Part shown: one piece after another, positions 23,901-35,987 of the stretch
Numbering within the stretch: position 1 is the first letter of the stretch
How the letters are laid out: every line of letters starts with the position of its first letter
Assembly: GCA_964017065.1 (NCBI GenBank)
Contig: OZ024786.1
Coordinates: forward strand, 790,888 to 854,887
Reading direction: 5' to 3'
Source: Haliclona indistincta
Taxonomy: Eukaryota > Porifera > Demospongiae > Haplosclerida > Chalinidae
DNA length: 64,000 nucleotides
Notes under the pieces: generated by a model
What the model was told of the DNA's origin: nothing
The model's input: only the letters and a program-made list of their open reading frames with translations
Databases searched by the model: none
Translations under genes and position numbers: made by a program

Positions 23901-26027
23901 CATAGTCTCTTTACTTCTGAAAGCTAATCCTGATCCTAATCTTCAAAGTAGCACCGGTTTCACACCTCTTTATATTGCAAGTCAGAATGGTCACATTGAA
24001 ATCATTTCTCTACTTCTGAAAGCTAATGCCGATCCTAATCTTCATAGTAGCAACGGTTACACACCTCTTTATATTGCAAGTGAGGATGGTCACATTGAAA
24101 TCATTTCTCTACTTCTGAAAGCTAATGCCGATCCTAATCTTCATAGTAGCAACGGTTTCACACCTCTTTATATTGCAAGTCAGAATGGTCACATTGAAAT
24201 CATTTCTCTACTTCTGAAAGCTAATGCCGATCCTAATCTTCATAGTAGCAACGGTTACACACCTCTTTATATTGCAAGTGAGGATGGTCACATTGAAATC
24301 ATTTCTCTACTTCTGAAAGCTAATGCCGATCCTAATCTTCATAGTAGCAACGGTTTCACACCTCTTTATATTGCAAGTCAGAATGGTCACATTGAAATCA
24401 TTTCTCTACTTCTGAAAGCTAATGCCGAACCTAACATTCAACATGTTCGTAATGGTTCCACACCTCTCTGTATTGCTAGTCAGCAAGGTCACACTGATGT
24501 TGTCTCGTTACTCCTCAAAGCAAATGCTGATACTAGTCTGGGTAATAAAGGCACACCTCTTGCGGTTGCAGCTTTCAGGAATCACACTCAAATTGTTCAT
24601 CTACTATTGGATAATGGAGCTGATCCTAATATTCAACCTGATGGTGGTGATACTCTTCTCTGCTGGGCAAGTGAGAAGGGATATGCTAAAATAGTCTCTT
24701 TACTTCTGAAAGCTACTGCTGATCCTAATCTTCAAAGTATCAATGGTTTCACACCTCTTCATTTTGCAAGTGTGGATGGTGACACTGAAATCATCTCTCT
24801 ACTTCTGAAAGCAAATGCTGATACTAATCTTCAAAGTAGCGACGGTTTCACATCTCTTTATGTTGCAAGTGAGAAGGGACATGCTAAAGTAGTCTCCTTA
24901 CTTCTCGAAGGTAATGCTGATACTAATCTACAAAGTAGCGACGGTTTCACATCTCTTTATGTTGCAAGTGAGAAGGGACATGCTAAAGTAGTCTCTCTAC
25001 TTCTGAAAGCTAATGCTGATCCTAATCTTCAAAGTAACTGTGGTTTCACACCTCTTTATGTTGCAAGTGAGGATGGTGACATTGAAATCATCTCTCTTCT
25101 TCTGAAAGCTAACGCTGATCCTAATCTTCAAAGTGGCGCCGGTGTCACACCTCTTTATGTTGCTAGTAAGAATGGTGACACTGAAATTGTCTCTCTACTT
25201 CTGAAAGCTAATGCCAATCCAAACATTCAAGTTGTTCATGAAGGTTTCACACCCCTCTGTATCGCTAGTCAGCTTGGTCACACTGATGTTGTCTCATTAC
25301 TTCTCAAAGCCAATACTGATACTAGTCTAGGTAATATTTCCACACCTCTTGCGGTTGCAGCTGCCAAGGATCACACTCAAATTGTTCAGCTACTTTTGGA
25401 TAATGGAGCTGATCCTAATATTATAAAGTCTAGTGGTATTACTGCTCTTATGTATGCCAGTCGTGCTGGCTGCTTAAAATCTGTTGAAATACTCTTGTCA
25501 TCTGCACTGGAAGAAAAGTTGAATTTCCTGATTCGCGATACAGGAAATTTTTCAGGAAACTTCACATTTCTGGTACAGGGTGGTATAGTATAGATCCAAA
25601 TTTCCTGCGATTTAGGAAATTTGGATCTATACTATACCACCCTGTACCTGAAATTTGAAGTTTCCTGGAAAATTTCCTGTACCAACGAATCAGGAAATTC
25701 AACTTTTCTTGCAGTGCTGGTGCTGACCCCAGTATAGTGGGACAGAGAGGACTAACTGCTCTTGATATGGCAGCTACTGCAGGTCACGAGGGCATTGTAG
25801 TCTTGTTACAATCAAAGGAGTCCTCAACCACCTCACATGTTCTCACAGCTAATGAGATTGCTTGCGATGTAGATAATGAAACCCTAGCTTTCATAAATCA
25901 AGCTATGGAACAGCTTCTTGTTGAGAAAACGGAGACTCTTATTACCACTGAGTACCAGAAACTCAAGAAGACTGATCTACCATCCAAAGAGTATGGAGAA
26001 GAATCACACAATATCTTCTTACAATAA
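20911..26027 (+). pseudogene. giant ankyrin-repeat gene 1 (5' missing, broken by insertion)
   Basis: About 46 ankyrin repeats of 33 residues follow one another (pattern GFTPLYVASxxGHTEIISLLLKANADPNLQSSD). The frame runs open from the gap until the element at 25505-25716 brings in a stop at 25593. After the element the frame resumes at 25718: GADPSIVGQRGLTALDMAATAGH, then the tail TANEIACDVDNETLAFINQAMEQLL ending at 26027. That tail matches gene 3 (32696-35605). By that paralogue the lost 5' part should encode a Death-like domain and linkers. Repeats around 23950-24450 are nearly identical 198-bp duplicates. Ankyrin arrays bind proteins; the role here is unknown. Unless the insertion is spliced out, the product is truncated. 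Confidence 0.75.
25505..25716. mobile_element. CACTA-like palindromic MITE inside an ankyrin exon
   Basis: A 212-bp palindrome starting CACTGGAAGAAAAGTTGAAT and ending in the matching inverse (…CTTGCAGTG). The uninterrupted paralogue reads ATCTGGTGCTG; here CTG is present on both sides, so the target duplication is the 3 bp CTG. CACTR termini with a 3-bp duplication are the hallmark of CACTA/EnSpm elements. It contributes an in-frame stop and shifts the frame. Confidence 0.8.
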
Positions 26028-27670
26028 TTGCCTGTATCCCTACATTAGTCACGTAAAAGTTATTTGTGGTCATTTTGGGTTTTATTAAATTTCACGCTTT
26101 GAGGTTGATACAAAAATTCCTATGCACTAATTTCTATATTTTACTTTCTACAGTATTTTCAGTTGCAATGTGAGATATTTATCGATGTGCTAGCAAGCTA
26201 TGACTTGCTGTATCTCTCTCATTTTTGATTTGTAAACATGAAAAATGTTTTCTTCACTGAATGCAGATACGTGTTTGTAGCACTGTGTGTGGGCGTATCA
26301 AAGGCGCCGTCCATTCTATAATTTTTTGTATAATGCGAAAAATATAGCACGGGCAGGGAAAGCACGGTGGGCGGAGACTGACCTTTGCTGGACATTAAGA
26401 AAAATTCACCCGAGCAGCGATATGCAGCAAATTAAAGGTCCAACGACATGCAAATACTAGCACTACATGCAGCAATGATCCAGTGACATTCAGCAATGGG
26501 CCGTCATGCTAGCTACAAACCAGTAAAAGCACCATCTTTCAAGTACAACATGAAATATTTAGCTTGGGATGCACTCGCAACAGTACTTCACAGTGTAGCG
26601 AATGAGTTTTAATCAAATCTCGCAAGACGGCAGGTTCCAAAAGTGTTAGAAATGAACTCTAAGTGTTCTAAATATCCTTTGGGACAGTTTCTGAGGTCAA
26701 AGGATTTTAAGGTAGTTAATTAACCCTTTAAATACTAATTATCTTGCTGGAATTTTAACCTCGTAAATGCTGACCAATTCTCTTGCGATAAATATAGTAA
26801 CAAGGGAGAGACAAATAATAGCAATACATAAATTATTACCATACTAATTTTAGCTGCATTCGAATAAAGCATCCAGAGTTTAATGTCAGCAATATTGCGA
26901 TAGAAGATTCTGTGCATTCAGTTTTATAGTTGATTCTCATTTTCTGTGTCGATCAGGCGTTCAGATTGTTTGAAATAGTCTTGAAATAGTCTTGCCACAT
27001 AGAATGTGGTTTCGGACCTGCCATAACGTTTTGTAACAAGCTTTCATCGCGTCTTGAACTCTTGCCGATCGAGTAGGAGTGAGCGCCATTTTTCTCAAAA
27101 TTTCCCCGTCAATCGTAACAAATTTGATATCCAGATTCCGGGTTTTACAGTAAGCCACGTTTTCGCACTATTTGGTTAACCCATGGGTTAACCTATACTT
27201 AATGCAAGCCCAAAGAGTCAAAAATATTGATACTTAGTTATTCACATTGTCTCATTCTCACAGAATCAATGAAATGCAATAGTATAGCAATGGTTAGCCT
27301 AGTGTATGCTTAGCGTAGACAATTGTTAATTGATTTACAGCTTAAAATCTCTTTATAGAGCTGTCTGCATTACCCAGCCTTCAAATAAAATCTTTGAAGT
27401 TAGGTGAATTTGTCAAGCACTGTTGTCTGAGAACCCATGCAGTCACCGCTAGTTGCACTGGACCTGATTGAGTACTGCAGAGCACATCCATTATACTATC
27501 GGTCGCTATCTCACCTCAGCTTTGATCTATGCATGTAAGTATTCTTGGGCTTACTACACTAGTGACCACTATCACTAAACTAACAGTTCTGTAGTAACAT
27601 GTGATGGATAAAGCATGAGCTTGTCATAATGCGCAAAAATTATATTTCCTTTTATGGTGTGACAGTTGCA
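26028..27670. other. intergenic, no gene seen
   Basis: AT-rich sequence between ankyrin genes 1 and 2. Short open frames here show no domain, no repeat with other parts of the window and no splice-consistent neighbours. It presumably holds the 3' end of gene 1 and the promoter of gene 2. Confidence 0.6.
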
Positions 27671-30600
27671 ATGTCTAATCACGTACAGCATGATCTTCTT
27701 GTTCAAGAGCTCGGTCAAGTCCCTCAATGGGACATACTGGGAACATATCTTGGACTCAGTGAGAGTGAAATTCAAGTCATTGAGCGTGACCACCATGATA
27801 CTGCTCGCAGGAGACTAGTGATGCTGAACAAATGGATGGAGAAAGATGTCAATGCATCCTGGGAGAAAGTTATCGAAGCACTAAGGAGCATGTCGCAGAT
27901 AAGATTGGCAAACCAACTGAAGGAAAAGTACTGCACCTCTGAGTCGAATCATCCTAATGCTACTGCTAATCCGAAGCCAGCTGAGTCTAGTCCTGAGATT
28001 GTAGACAGAGAAGAGTCTATAGCACAAGAGATTGAAGACCTTGAAGAAAGCTATCTTCTGATGGTAACAAATGTAGAGTCAGCCATAACAGATGCTAATC
28101 CTTCACCGATGAAGCCGAAGAGATTCTCAAAGTTTTATGGGAATAGCAAATTGGCGACTGTCGAAGAGCTGTTGGATTTATTAGAGCCATTCAAATTTCT
28201 AGAGTATGTGTTGCTTGAGAAGATGGTCAGGTTTTTCTTGGGTCAAACTCATCCATTGGTTGATGATCTTCGTGACTACTGTCAAAAATTAGCGAATTTC
28301 AAGTCATCCACGACAATAAAGCAGTTTATAGATAGCATTGAGCAAGCTCAGCAATCACACACCACAACATCAGAGACCAGGATTATGCACTGTCAAACTT
28401 CGCCTCGTAGGAGGTTGGTTGACCAAGACTATGAAAGATCTAGAAAATCTTGTGAATGAAATATTCCAGGACAAGAGACATGTGTTGACCCATCTCAAGA
28501 TTGTACGAGGATCGGTCGTCATGACCTACTATGCTCCACTATCAGAAATTGATTCTCTTATCACTCTTCTACTACAGCAGAGAATATTTTTGGGCAAAGT
28601 TGGAGTCTATAAAGTACTAGTAGCTGATGCAATGGTTGCACAGAAGAAGTTAACAAATTTTACTTTTGAATCTTCTCTTCTTGATGCTATAGAGAACAAT
28701 GATGTGACTCAGGTGACTTTTCTACTCTCTATCCATACTAATCCTGATGCTGCTGATGACTATGGACAGACTGCTCTCATGTACGGGATATATGTTGTCA
28801 ATCCGCTCTTAAAGGCTAATGCTGAGCCCAATCTTCAGTCTAAGGATGGTGGCGCACCTCTCTACATTGCAAGACAGAAAGGCATCATCTCACTGCTCCC
28901 AAAAGCAAATGCAAATTTGATTATTCAATGTGATGATGGTGCCATACCTCTCTGCATTGCTGGTCGTACTGACATCATCTCTCTACTCCTGAAGGCTAAT
29001 GCAAATCCTAATCTTCAACGTAATGATGGTGCCACACCTCTATACATTGCAAGTCAGAATGGTCATACTGACATCATCTCTCTACTCTTGAAAGCTAATG
29101 CAAATCCTAATCTTCAACGTAATGATGGTGCCACACCTCTATACATTGCAAGTCAGAATGGTCATACTGACATCATCTCTCTGCTCCTGAAAGCTAATGC
29201 AAATCCTAATCTTCAACATGAAAGTGGTACCACATCTCTCTTCATTGCAAGTCAGATGGGTCACACTGACATCATCTCTCTACTCTTGAAAGCTAATGCA
29301 AATCCTAATCTTCAACGTAATAATGGTGCCACACCTCTATACATTGCGAGTCAGAAAGGTCACACTGACATCATCTCTCTACTCCTGAAAGCTAATAGTG
29401 ATCCTGATCTTCAACAAGATGATGGTACCACACCTCTCCACATTGCAAGTGAGGTGGGCCATACAGAAATCATCTCTTTATTCCTGAAAGCTGGTGCAAA
29501 TTCTAATATTCAACATGAAAGTGGTGCCACACCTCTCTACAGTGCAAGTCAGAATGGTCATACTGACGTCATCTCTCTGCTCCTGAAAGCTAATGCAAAT
29601 CCTAATCTTCATCGTAATGATGGTACCACACCTCTCTATATTGCAAGTCAGAAAGGTCACACAGGCATCATCTCTCTACTCTTGAAAGCTAAGGCTGATC
29701 CTAATCTTCAACGTGACGATGGTACTACACCTCTCTACATTGCAAGTCTAAAGAGTCACACTGATATCGTTTATTAGGGAGGCACGGTAGTGCCTCCCTA
29801 TGTACATGTAGGGATGAACGAGAAAACAAGATGGCGGCTACATACAATGTATTAGCGTTCAAACGCTAATATTTCGCCTGGTGTTGAATTTATACGTCTT
29901 TAGACACTTAGATCTGCTCTCTGTCGTTGCCCCATCTTACAGTAGCAAGGAGATTGCTCGAAATTGTTACTAAAGTGACGAACCTGGAAACGGTGAAAAT
30001 CGAGTTTCGTCATCTTCGTTTTCTTCTTTCTTCTTCTTTCTTTCTTCCACTCGCCTAGCGCCTTTACGCGAGCAGTGCCGAGACCAAAACATCCACGAAC
30101 AGTCGTGAAATTCTCCTGGCATGTGTCTTTTGAGCTTTGTTTTTAGCGTAACGGCGATCTAAGTTCCGCGATTTCTCGATCGTGATCCATTGTCAGCTTA
30201 GTGTTGGACGCCATTAGTGTGATTGCGCAATACGCACGTGACCAGGCAATGGGTAGCGCACGTGACCAAGCAGCTAAAGTATCGCTGCGCCGTGTGGATC
30301 ACTATCACGGAGAACAAACACCCGGCATTTGTCTGGAGTCTTCGAAGAACGGTAAGCTCGTGCAGGATCGCCATTCTGCACTTTCCAGATAATTATAACC
30401 GCCGTGTAGGTCTACAAACAAGTGTGGGCGGGGCTCGTATGCACTGCATGCATGCATGCGTAGGCGACTAGGCAGACCTGATACGTACAGCTTAACAATT
30501 TTAGCTACAAGTTTAAGAAAAGCCATCAACAACAGGAATACTAAACTAATGGTGGAAACAAAGACTTCTCCGTACATGCATGATATTGAACTGCACTTCA

Positions 30601-31846
30601 CTAAAAAGAAAAAAGGACACAAACAAGAAATTAAAAAGATTTCTATCGAAATCAAAAGGATGTAGTGATGAAGAAATCTACCACTGGTTCACAATGTAAA
30701 CCAACAAGGAACAAGCATAGAATGGTAACACGATTGACTTGCTAACAGACCATAGATCCCTACATCAGTGGCTGTACATAAGATCAATATTTTGTCACAA
30801 GCTGAATTCTATTCAAAGTGTCAGTCAACAGTAAATAGCTTAACTAGCTATAGTCTGGCCACAGCAGCCACTGATGTAGGGATCTATGGTCTGTTAGCAA
30901 GTCAATCGTGTTACCATTCTATGCTTGTTCCTTGTTGGTTTACATTGTGAACCAGTGGTAGATTTCTTCATCACTACATCCTTTTGATTTCGATAGAAAT
31001 CTTTTTAATTTCTTGTCTACTCTTGAATGCTGATGGAAATCCTAATCTTCAACTTGAAAATGGTACCACATCTCTCTACACTGCAAGTCAGGAGGGTCAC
31101 ATTGACATTGTCTCTTTACTCCTCAAAGCTAATGCCGATCCTTGTCTTCAACATGATAATGGTACCACACCTCTCTATATTGCATGTCAGGAGGGTCACA
31201 CTGATATAGTCTCTGCTCTTCTCAAAGCCAATGCTAATCCTAATCTTCAATCTTGTACTGGTATAACACCTCTCTACCTTGCGAGTTTGAATGGTCACAC
31301 TGTCATAACTTCTCTTCTCCTCAAAGCCAATGCTGATCCTAATCTACGGACACACATTGGTGTTACACCTCTTATGGTTGCTTCTCTTGAAGGTCATTCT
31401 CAAATTGTTCAGCTTATCAGCTAGTACTGAAGAGTGGAGCTGATCCTAATCTCTTTGAGCTTCAAGGTATAACTGCTCTCATGGCAGCCAGTCGTTTTGG
31501 TTCCTTGGACATTGTTGAGCTGCTTTTAATGTTTGGTGCCGACCCCACCATAGTGAAGTCAGAACGATTATCTGCTCTTGAAATTGCTGCTGATAAAGGT
31601 CACGAGGACATTGTACATTTACTACGAGCAATAAAGCTCAGCCAGTCCTCAATCACCACCCCTGTTCTCACAGCTAATGAGATTGCTAGCAATGTAGAAA
31701 ATGAGACCATGGCTTTAATCAACCGAGCTATGGAACAAATAGTTGTTGAGAAAACCGAGACTCTTATCACTGCAGAATACAAGAAACTTAGGAAGACCAC
31801 GCTACCGTACAAGAAATATGGAGAAGAATTGCACAAAATCATTTGA
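27671..31846 (+). pseudogene. Death-like domain plus ankyrin gene 2, three disabling lesions
   Basis: From the ATG of MSNHVQHDLLVQELGQVPQW this is a close paralogue of gene 3. It has a Death-like domain (residues 1-90), a helical linker, the module starting RPGLCTVKLRLVGGW, then ankyrin repeats and the tail TANEIASNVENETMALINRA (to 31846). Lesion 1: GAGACCAGG near 28376 lacks 2 bp relative to GAGAGACCAGG in gene 3, shifting the frame. Lesion 2: a 1.2-kb element (29774-31018) splits a repeat at DIV|SLLL. Lesion 3: about 11 bp extra near 31411 breaks QLLLKSGADP with a stop. Repeats 29000-29760 are otherwise well kept, so decay is recent, or some lesions are assembly errors. Confidence 0.75.
29774..31018. 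mobile_element. composite insertion in ankyrin gene 2, including foldback family A
   Basis: It interrupts an ankyrin repeat between GATATCGTTT and CTACTCTTGAATGC. The right part (30623-31018) is a clean foldback. It begins ACAAGAAATTAAAAAGATTT and ends with the reverse complement, with arms of about 150 bp sharing AATCTACCACTGG and ATGGTAACACGATTGACTTG. The left 850 bp contains sequence (about 30290-30622) that at 49200-49512 lies inverted on the other side of a family A foldback. The parent element therefore probably had arms of about 480 bp. Short open frames inside show no known domain. Confidence 0.7.
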
Positions 31847-32695
31847 CAATAAATATAAAAAAATCTTGTTAATAACTCTGCTACTGATAGTCTTGATCCA
31901 CATTTGTTTATAGTCAATTATGTCTTTGAAATAATTATATTCTTTGTCAATTTCTAATTCTTGTAAGCACATGGGATACCATAGTGCACCTCTTGTGAGG
32001 AAAAATGAGGAGTCAGCTCATTTCAACCACCATGCATTTTCAATCATGGTGTTTCTCACATGTGCGCTTCATAGCATTACTTGTATCTTACAAATAAACA
32101 CAATATTGGACACTGGCTCAGCTTGCTATAGCTGCTGCCTTGTTATTTTAGCACTAATTGTGTATTATTAATAGTATTGTGCTGTGGAAGGACCATATGT
32201 TGTCTCTTTGTTAAACAATGTTAAAAAATCCAAAAACAACATCTACAAATGTAGTTATAAACATCTAAACAATGTGACTGTTTGCTATTATGCACATAAT
32301 GGAATGCAACACAATCATCTATTTTGTGATAACTGTTAGTAGTAGTTATATAAACTATCAATAAATGACACACATATCAGTAGTCCTCAATACTGTTGTG
32401 ACTATCATTACCAAACAGTGGATATTATTAGCATTGTGCTGTCTGCTGTATAGTTGTGATGTAGAAAATGCTGAACCGCATCCAACGGGCATATGGATGG
32501 TTGCATACTCTCAGGTAATGAACTCTTGTTGAACTCTTTGGGAATCACTTCATGCGTGCATCTAAGGATTGGCTACTTCCTGATAATAAGATTACGTCAA
32601 CCATAGTAAATTCCTGCGTTCCACAAACTACTCCTCCAGATAACAGCTTCTTTATAATAACATTGGCCCTTGCTATGCTTGAGCTTTAGTTGAGA
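31847..32695. other. intergenic, upstream region of ankyrin gene 3
   Basis: No coding sequence seen. The last 50 bases before the gene (AACAGCTTCTTTATAATAAC, then ATTGGCCCTTGCTATGCTTG) recur at about 46170-46220 in front of a decayed Death-domain fragment. They may therefore belong to a promoter or 5' UTR conserved within the family. Confidence 0.5.
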
Positions 32696-35605
32696 ATGTC
32701 TGATCATATACAGGCAGTCACTCATGATCTTCTTGTGCGAGAGCTCGGTCAAGTCCCTCAATGGGACATACTGGGAACATATCTTGGACTCAGTGAGAGT
32801 GAAATTCAAGTCATTGAGCGTGACCACCATGATACTGCTCGCAGGAGACTAGTGATGCTGAACAAATGGATGGAGAAAGATGTCAATGCATCCTGGGAGA
32901 AAGTGATTGATGCACTCGAGTGCTTGTCACAGATAAGACTAGCAAACCAACTGAAGGAAAAGTTCTGCACTTCTGAGTCAAATCAACTGAAGGAAAAGTT
33001 CTGCACTTCTGAGTCAAATCCTCCTACTACTGATGCTGGCTCAAAGCAAGCCGAGTCTAGTCCTGAGAAAGAGTTGATAGTTGGCAGACAGGAGTTGATT
33101 GTTCGTGAAATTGAAGAATTAGAAGAAAAATATCTTCTCTTAGTTACAAGTGTACATTCTGCCATGTCAGAGACTAAACCGTCACTAATGAAGTTGCAAT
33201 TGTTCTCAAGGTTTTACACGAAAACTAAAGTGACAACAGTAGAAGAGCTGTTTGACTCTTTGGAACCATTTTATTTCCTAGACTATGCTTTGCTTGAAAA
33301 GATTGTCAAGTTCTTCTTGAGCCGAGACACAGTAGCTGATGATCTTCGTGACTATCTTCAACAGTTAGCTAAATTCAAGACATCTACAACAATAAAGCAG
33401 TTTATGGAAAGCATCGAGCAAGCTCAGCAATCTCACAGCACAACATCAGAGAGACCAGGATTATGCACCGTAAAACTCTGCCTCGTAGGAGGTTGGCTGG
33501 ACAAGACGATAGAGGATCTAGAGAAACTGGTACAGGAGCTCTTTCAAGACAAAAGACATGTGTTGATCCATCTCAAGATTGAACGAGGATCAGTCATCGT
33601 GACCTTCAGTGCTTCACTATCAGAGGCTGAGTCTCTCATTGCTCTTCTACTGGAACAGTCTTCATTCGCTCTACAGGTTGGAGTCAGTCAACTAGTAGTT
33701 GCTGATACAGTGATCACACAGAGTGAGTCATCAGATTTCTCATTTGAGTCTTCTCTTCTTGATTCAGTAAAAGACAATGATCTCATTCTTCTCAATTTTC
33801 TACTGAGCATTAACACAAATCCTAATGCTGCTGATCAGAGTAATCAAACAGCTCTACATGTTGTTGCTAGTGAATTAAACCATGACAAGTCTATGGTTTT
33901 ACTTTTGCAAGCCAATGCTAATCCTAATATTCAAGATAATAAGGGTAGTACTCCTCTCTATATTGCCAGCCGACAGGGGAACATTCAGATAGTTGCTTTT
34001 CTCCTAAAAAACAATGCTAATCCTGATCTTCAAGAAACCGAAGGTTGCACACCTCTCTACACTGCTTGTCAGGAGGGTCACACTGATGTAGTTACTATTC
34101 TCCTAAAAAACAATGCTAATCCTGATCTTCCTAAAAAAAATAGTTGCACACCTCTCTACATTGCTAGTCAGAATGGTCATACTGATGTAGTTGCTCTTCT
34201 CCTACAAAACAATGCTAATCCTGATCTTCCTAAAGACAGTGGTGGTACACCTCTTTACACTGCTAGTCAGAATGGTCACACTAACGTAGTTGCTCTTCTC
34301 CTAAAAAACAATGCTAATCCTGATCTTCCTAGAGACAATGGTAGCACACCTCTCTTCATTGCTAGTCATAATGGTCACACTGATGTAGTTACTATTCTCC
34401 TAAAAAACAATGCTAATCCTGATCTTCAAGAAATCAATGGTTACACACCTCTCTTCATTGCTAGTCATAATGGTCACACTGATGTAGTTACTATTCTCCT
34501 AAACAACAATGCTAATCCTGATCTTCAAGAAATCAATGGTTGCACACCTCTCTTCATTGCTAGTCATAATGGTCACACTGACGTAGTTGCTATTCTCCTA
34601 AAAAACAATGCTAATCCTGATCTTCCTAGAGACAATGGTTACACACCTCTCTTCATTGCTAGTCAGAATGGTCACACAGACGTAGTTACTATTCTCCTAA
34701 AAAACAATGCTAATCCCGATCTTCCTAGAGACAATGGTTGCACACCTCTCTACATTGCTAGTCAGAATGGTCACACTGACGTAGTTGCTCTTCTCCTACA
34801 AAACAATGCTAATCCTGATCTTCCTAAAGTCAGTGGTGGTACACCTCTTTACACTGCTAGTCAGAATGGTCACACTGACGTAGTTGCTCTTCTCCTAAAA
34901 AACAATGCTAATCCCGATCTTCCTAAAGACAGTGGTAGCACACCTCTCTTCATTGCTAGCCAGAATGGTCACACTGACGTAGTTGCTCTTCTCCTACAAA
35001 ACAATGCTAATCCTGATCTTCCTAGAGACAATGGTTGCACACCTCTCTACATTGCTAGTCGGAATTTTCACACTGATGTTGTCTTGTTACTTCTCAAAGC
35101 AAATGCCGACACTAGTCTGTGTGATATTAAAGGCACAGCTCTTGCTGTTGCAGCTGCCAAAGACCACACTCAAATTGTTCAGCTACTATTAGATAATGGA
35201 GCTGATCCTAATATTATAAAGTCTAGTGGTTTTACTGCTCTTATGTATGCCAGTCGTGCTGGCTGCTTAAAATCTGTTGAAGTACTCTTGTCATCTGGTG
35301 CTGACCCCAGTATAGTGGGACAGAGAGGACTAACTGCTCTTGATATGGCAGCTACCGCAGGTCACAAGGATATTGTAGACTTGTTACAATCAATGGAGCC
35401 CTCAACCACCTCACCTGTTTTCACAGCTAATGAGATTGCTAGCAATGTAGACAACGAGACCTTGGCTTTCATAAATCGAGCTATGGAACAGCTTCTTGTC
35501 GAGAAAACAGAAACTCTTATTACCACAGAGTACCAGAAACTGAAGAAGACTGATCTACCATCCAAAGAGTATGGAGAAGAATCATACAATATCTTCTTAC
35601 AATGA
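32696..35605 (+). CDS. Death-like domain, linker module and ankyrin-repeat protein (969 aa), intact
   Basis: Single-exon and uninterrupted. Residues 1-91 form a Death-like helical domain (LLVRELGQVPQWDILGTYLG, then the IERDHHDTARRRLVMLNKWM helix). A 33-bp tandem duplication repeats KEKFCTSESNQ near residues 88-110. Residues 110-250 are a helical linker. Residues 252-345 are a module starting RPGLCTVKLCLVGGW, shared with gene 2, which I recall from many sponge ankyrin proteins but cannot name. About 17 ankyrin repeats follow (350-895) with Asn/Asp-rich loops (KNNANPDLP). The tail (900-969) is TANEIASNVDNETLAFINRA then MEQLLVEKTETLI. Death plus ankyrin suggests a signalling or innate-immune adaptor (inference). 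I used the ATG of MSDHIQAV; nothing upstream is conserved. Confidence 0.88.
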   Translation: MSDHIQAVTHDLLVRELGQVPQWDILGTYLGLSESEIQVIERDHHDTARRRLVMLNKWMEKDVNASWEKVIDALECLSQIRLANQLKEKFCTSESNQLKEKFCTSESNPPTTDAGSKQAESSPEKELIVGRQELIVREIEELEEKYLLLVTSVHSAMSETKPSLMKLQLFSRFYTKTKVTTVEELFDSLEPFYFLDYALLEKIVKFFLSRDTVADDLRDYLQQLAKFKTSTTIKQFMESIEQAQQSHSTTSERPGLCTVKLCLVGGWLDKTIEDLEKLVQELFQDKRHVLIHLKIERGSVIVTFSASLSEAESLIALLLEQSSFALQVGVSQLVVADTVITQSESSDFSFESSLLDSVKDNDLILLNFLLSINTNPNAADQSNQTALHVVASELNHDKSMVLLLQANANPNIQDNKGSTPLYIASRQGNIQIVAFLLKNNANPDLQETEGCTPLYTACQEGHTDVVTILLKNNANPDLPKKNSCTPLYIASQNGHTDVVALLLQNNANPDLPKDSGGTPLYTASQNGHTNVVALLLKNNANPDLPRDNGSTPLFIASHNGHTDVVTILLKNNANPDLQEINGYTPLFIASHNGHTDVVTILLNNNANPDLQEINGCTPLFIASHNGHTDVVAILLKNNANPDLPRDNGYTPLFIASQNGHTDVVTILLKNNANPDLPRDNGCTPLYIASQNGHTDVVALLLQNNANPDLPKVSGGTPLYTASQNGHTDVVALLLKNNANPDLPKDSGSTPLFIASQNGHTDVVALLLQNNANPDLPRDNGCTPLYIASRNFHTDVVLLLLKANADTSLCDIKGTALAVAAAKDHTQIVQLLLDNGADPNIIKSSGFTALMYASRAGCLKSVEVLLSSGADPSIVGQRGLTALDMAATAGHKDIVDLLQSMEPSTTSPVFTANEIASNVDNETLAFINRAMEQLLVEKTETLITTEYQKLKKTDLPSKEYGEESYNIFLQ

Positions 35606-35987
35606 TTGTCTGTATACTACATGTAGTCACACAAACACAATTATTTTAGTCATTTTGATATGTTTGGGTTTGTACAAAAATTCACACTTTAAGATTATTC
35701 AAAATGCAACTTGATTTGAAAAATTAATTTATATGGAAAAAATTTTCTACATCTAACATGATTTTCTTAGAACTCTAGTTTTCTACGGTATTATTAATTG
35801 CAATGTTAGACTATTTTAGAATTTATTCAGTGAAGTGCATGCAAGCTATGGTTTGCTATATCTCTTTCTCTATAAAAAAGTTTACTTTTATTTTACAAAA
35901 ATGCAGATTTATAACAATGTCACACAGACTGCATTGTCCACAAACCATAGTGACTAGTCTACAGATGACCCCAATCTCTTACTGTAG
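35606..35987. other. gap between ankyrin gene 3 and the first visible AP4E1 exon
   Basis: No exon encoding the missing N-terminal adaptin trunk is visible here. The stretch is AT-rich and ends in a good acceptor (CTCTTACTGTAG) at 35987. Confidence 0.6.

Noticed and set aside
19729..25593. A single 1954-residue membrane-ankyrin protein
   Set aside because: Depends on a 200-N placeholder; both partners are incomplete at the gap when compared with paralogues.
30305..30665. Open frames inside the insertion in ankyrin gene 2
   Set aside because: They cross foldback arms on both strands and show no domain or start context.
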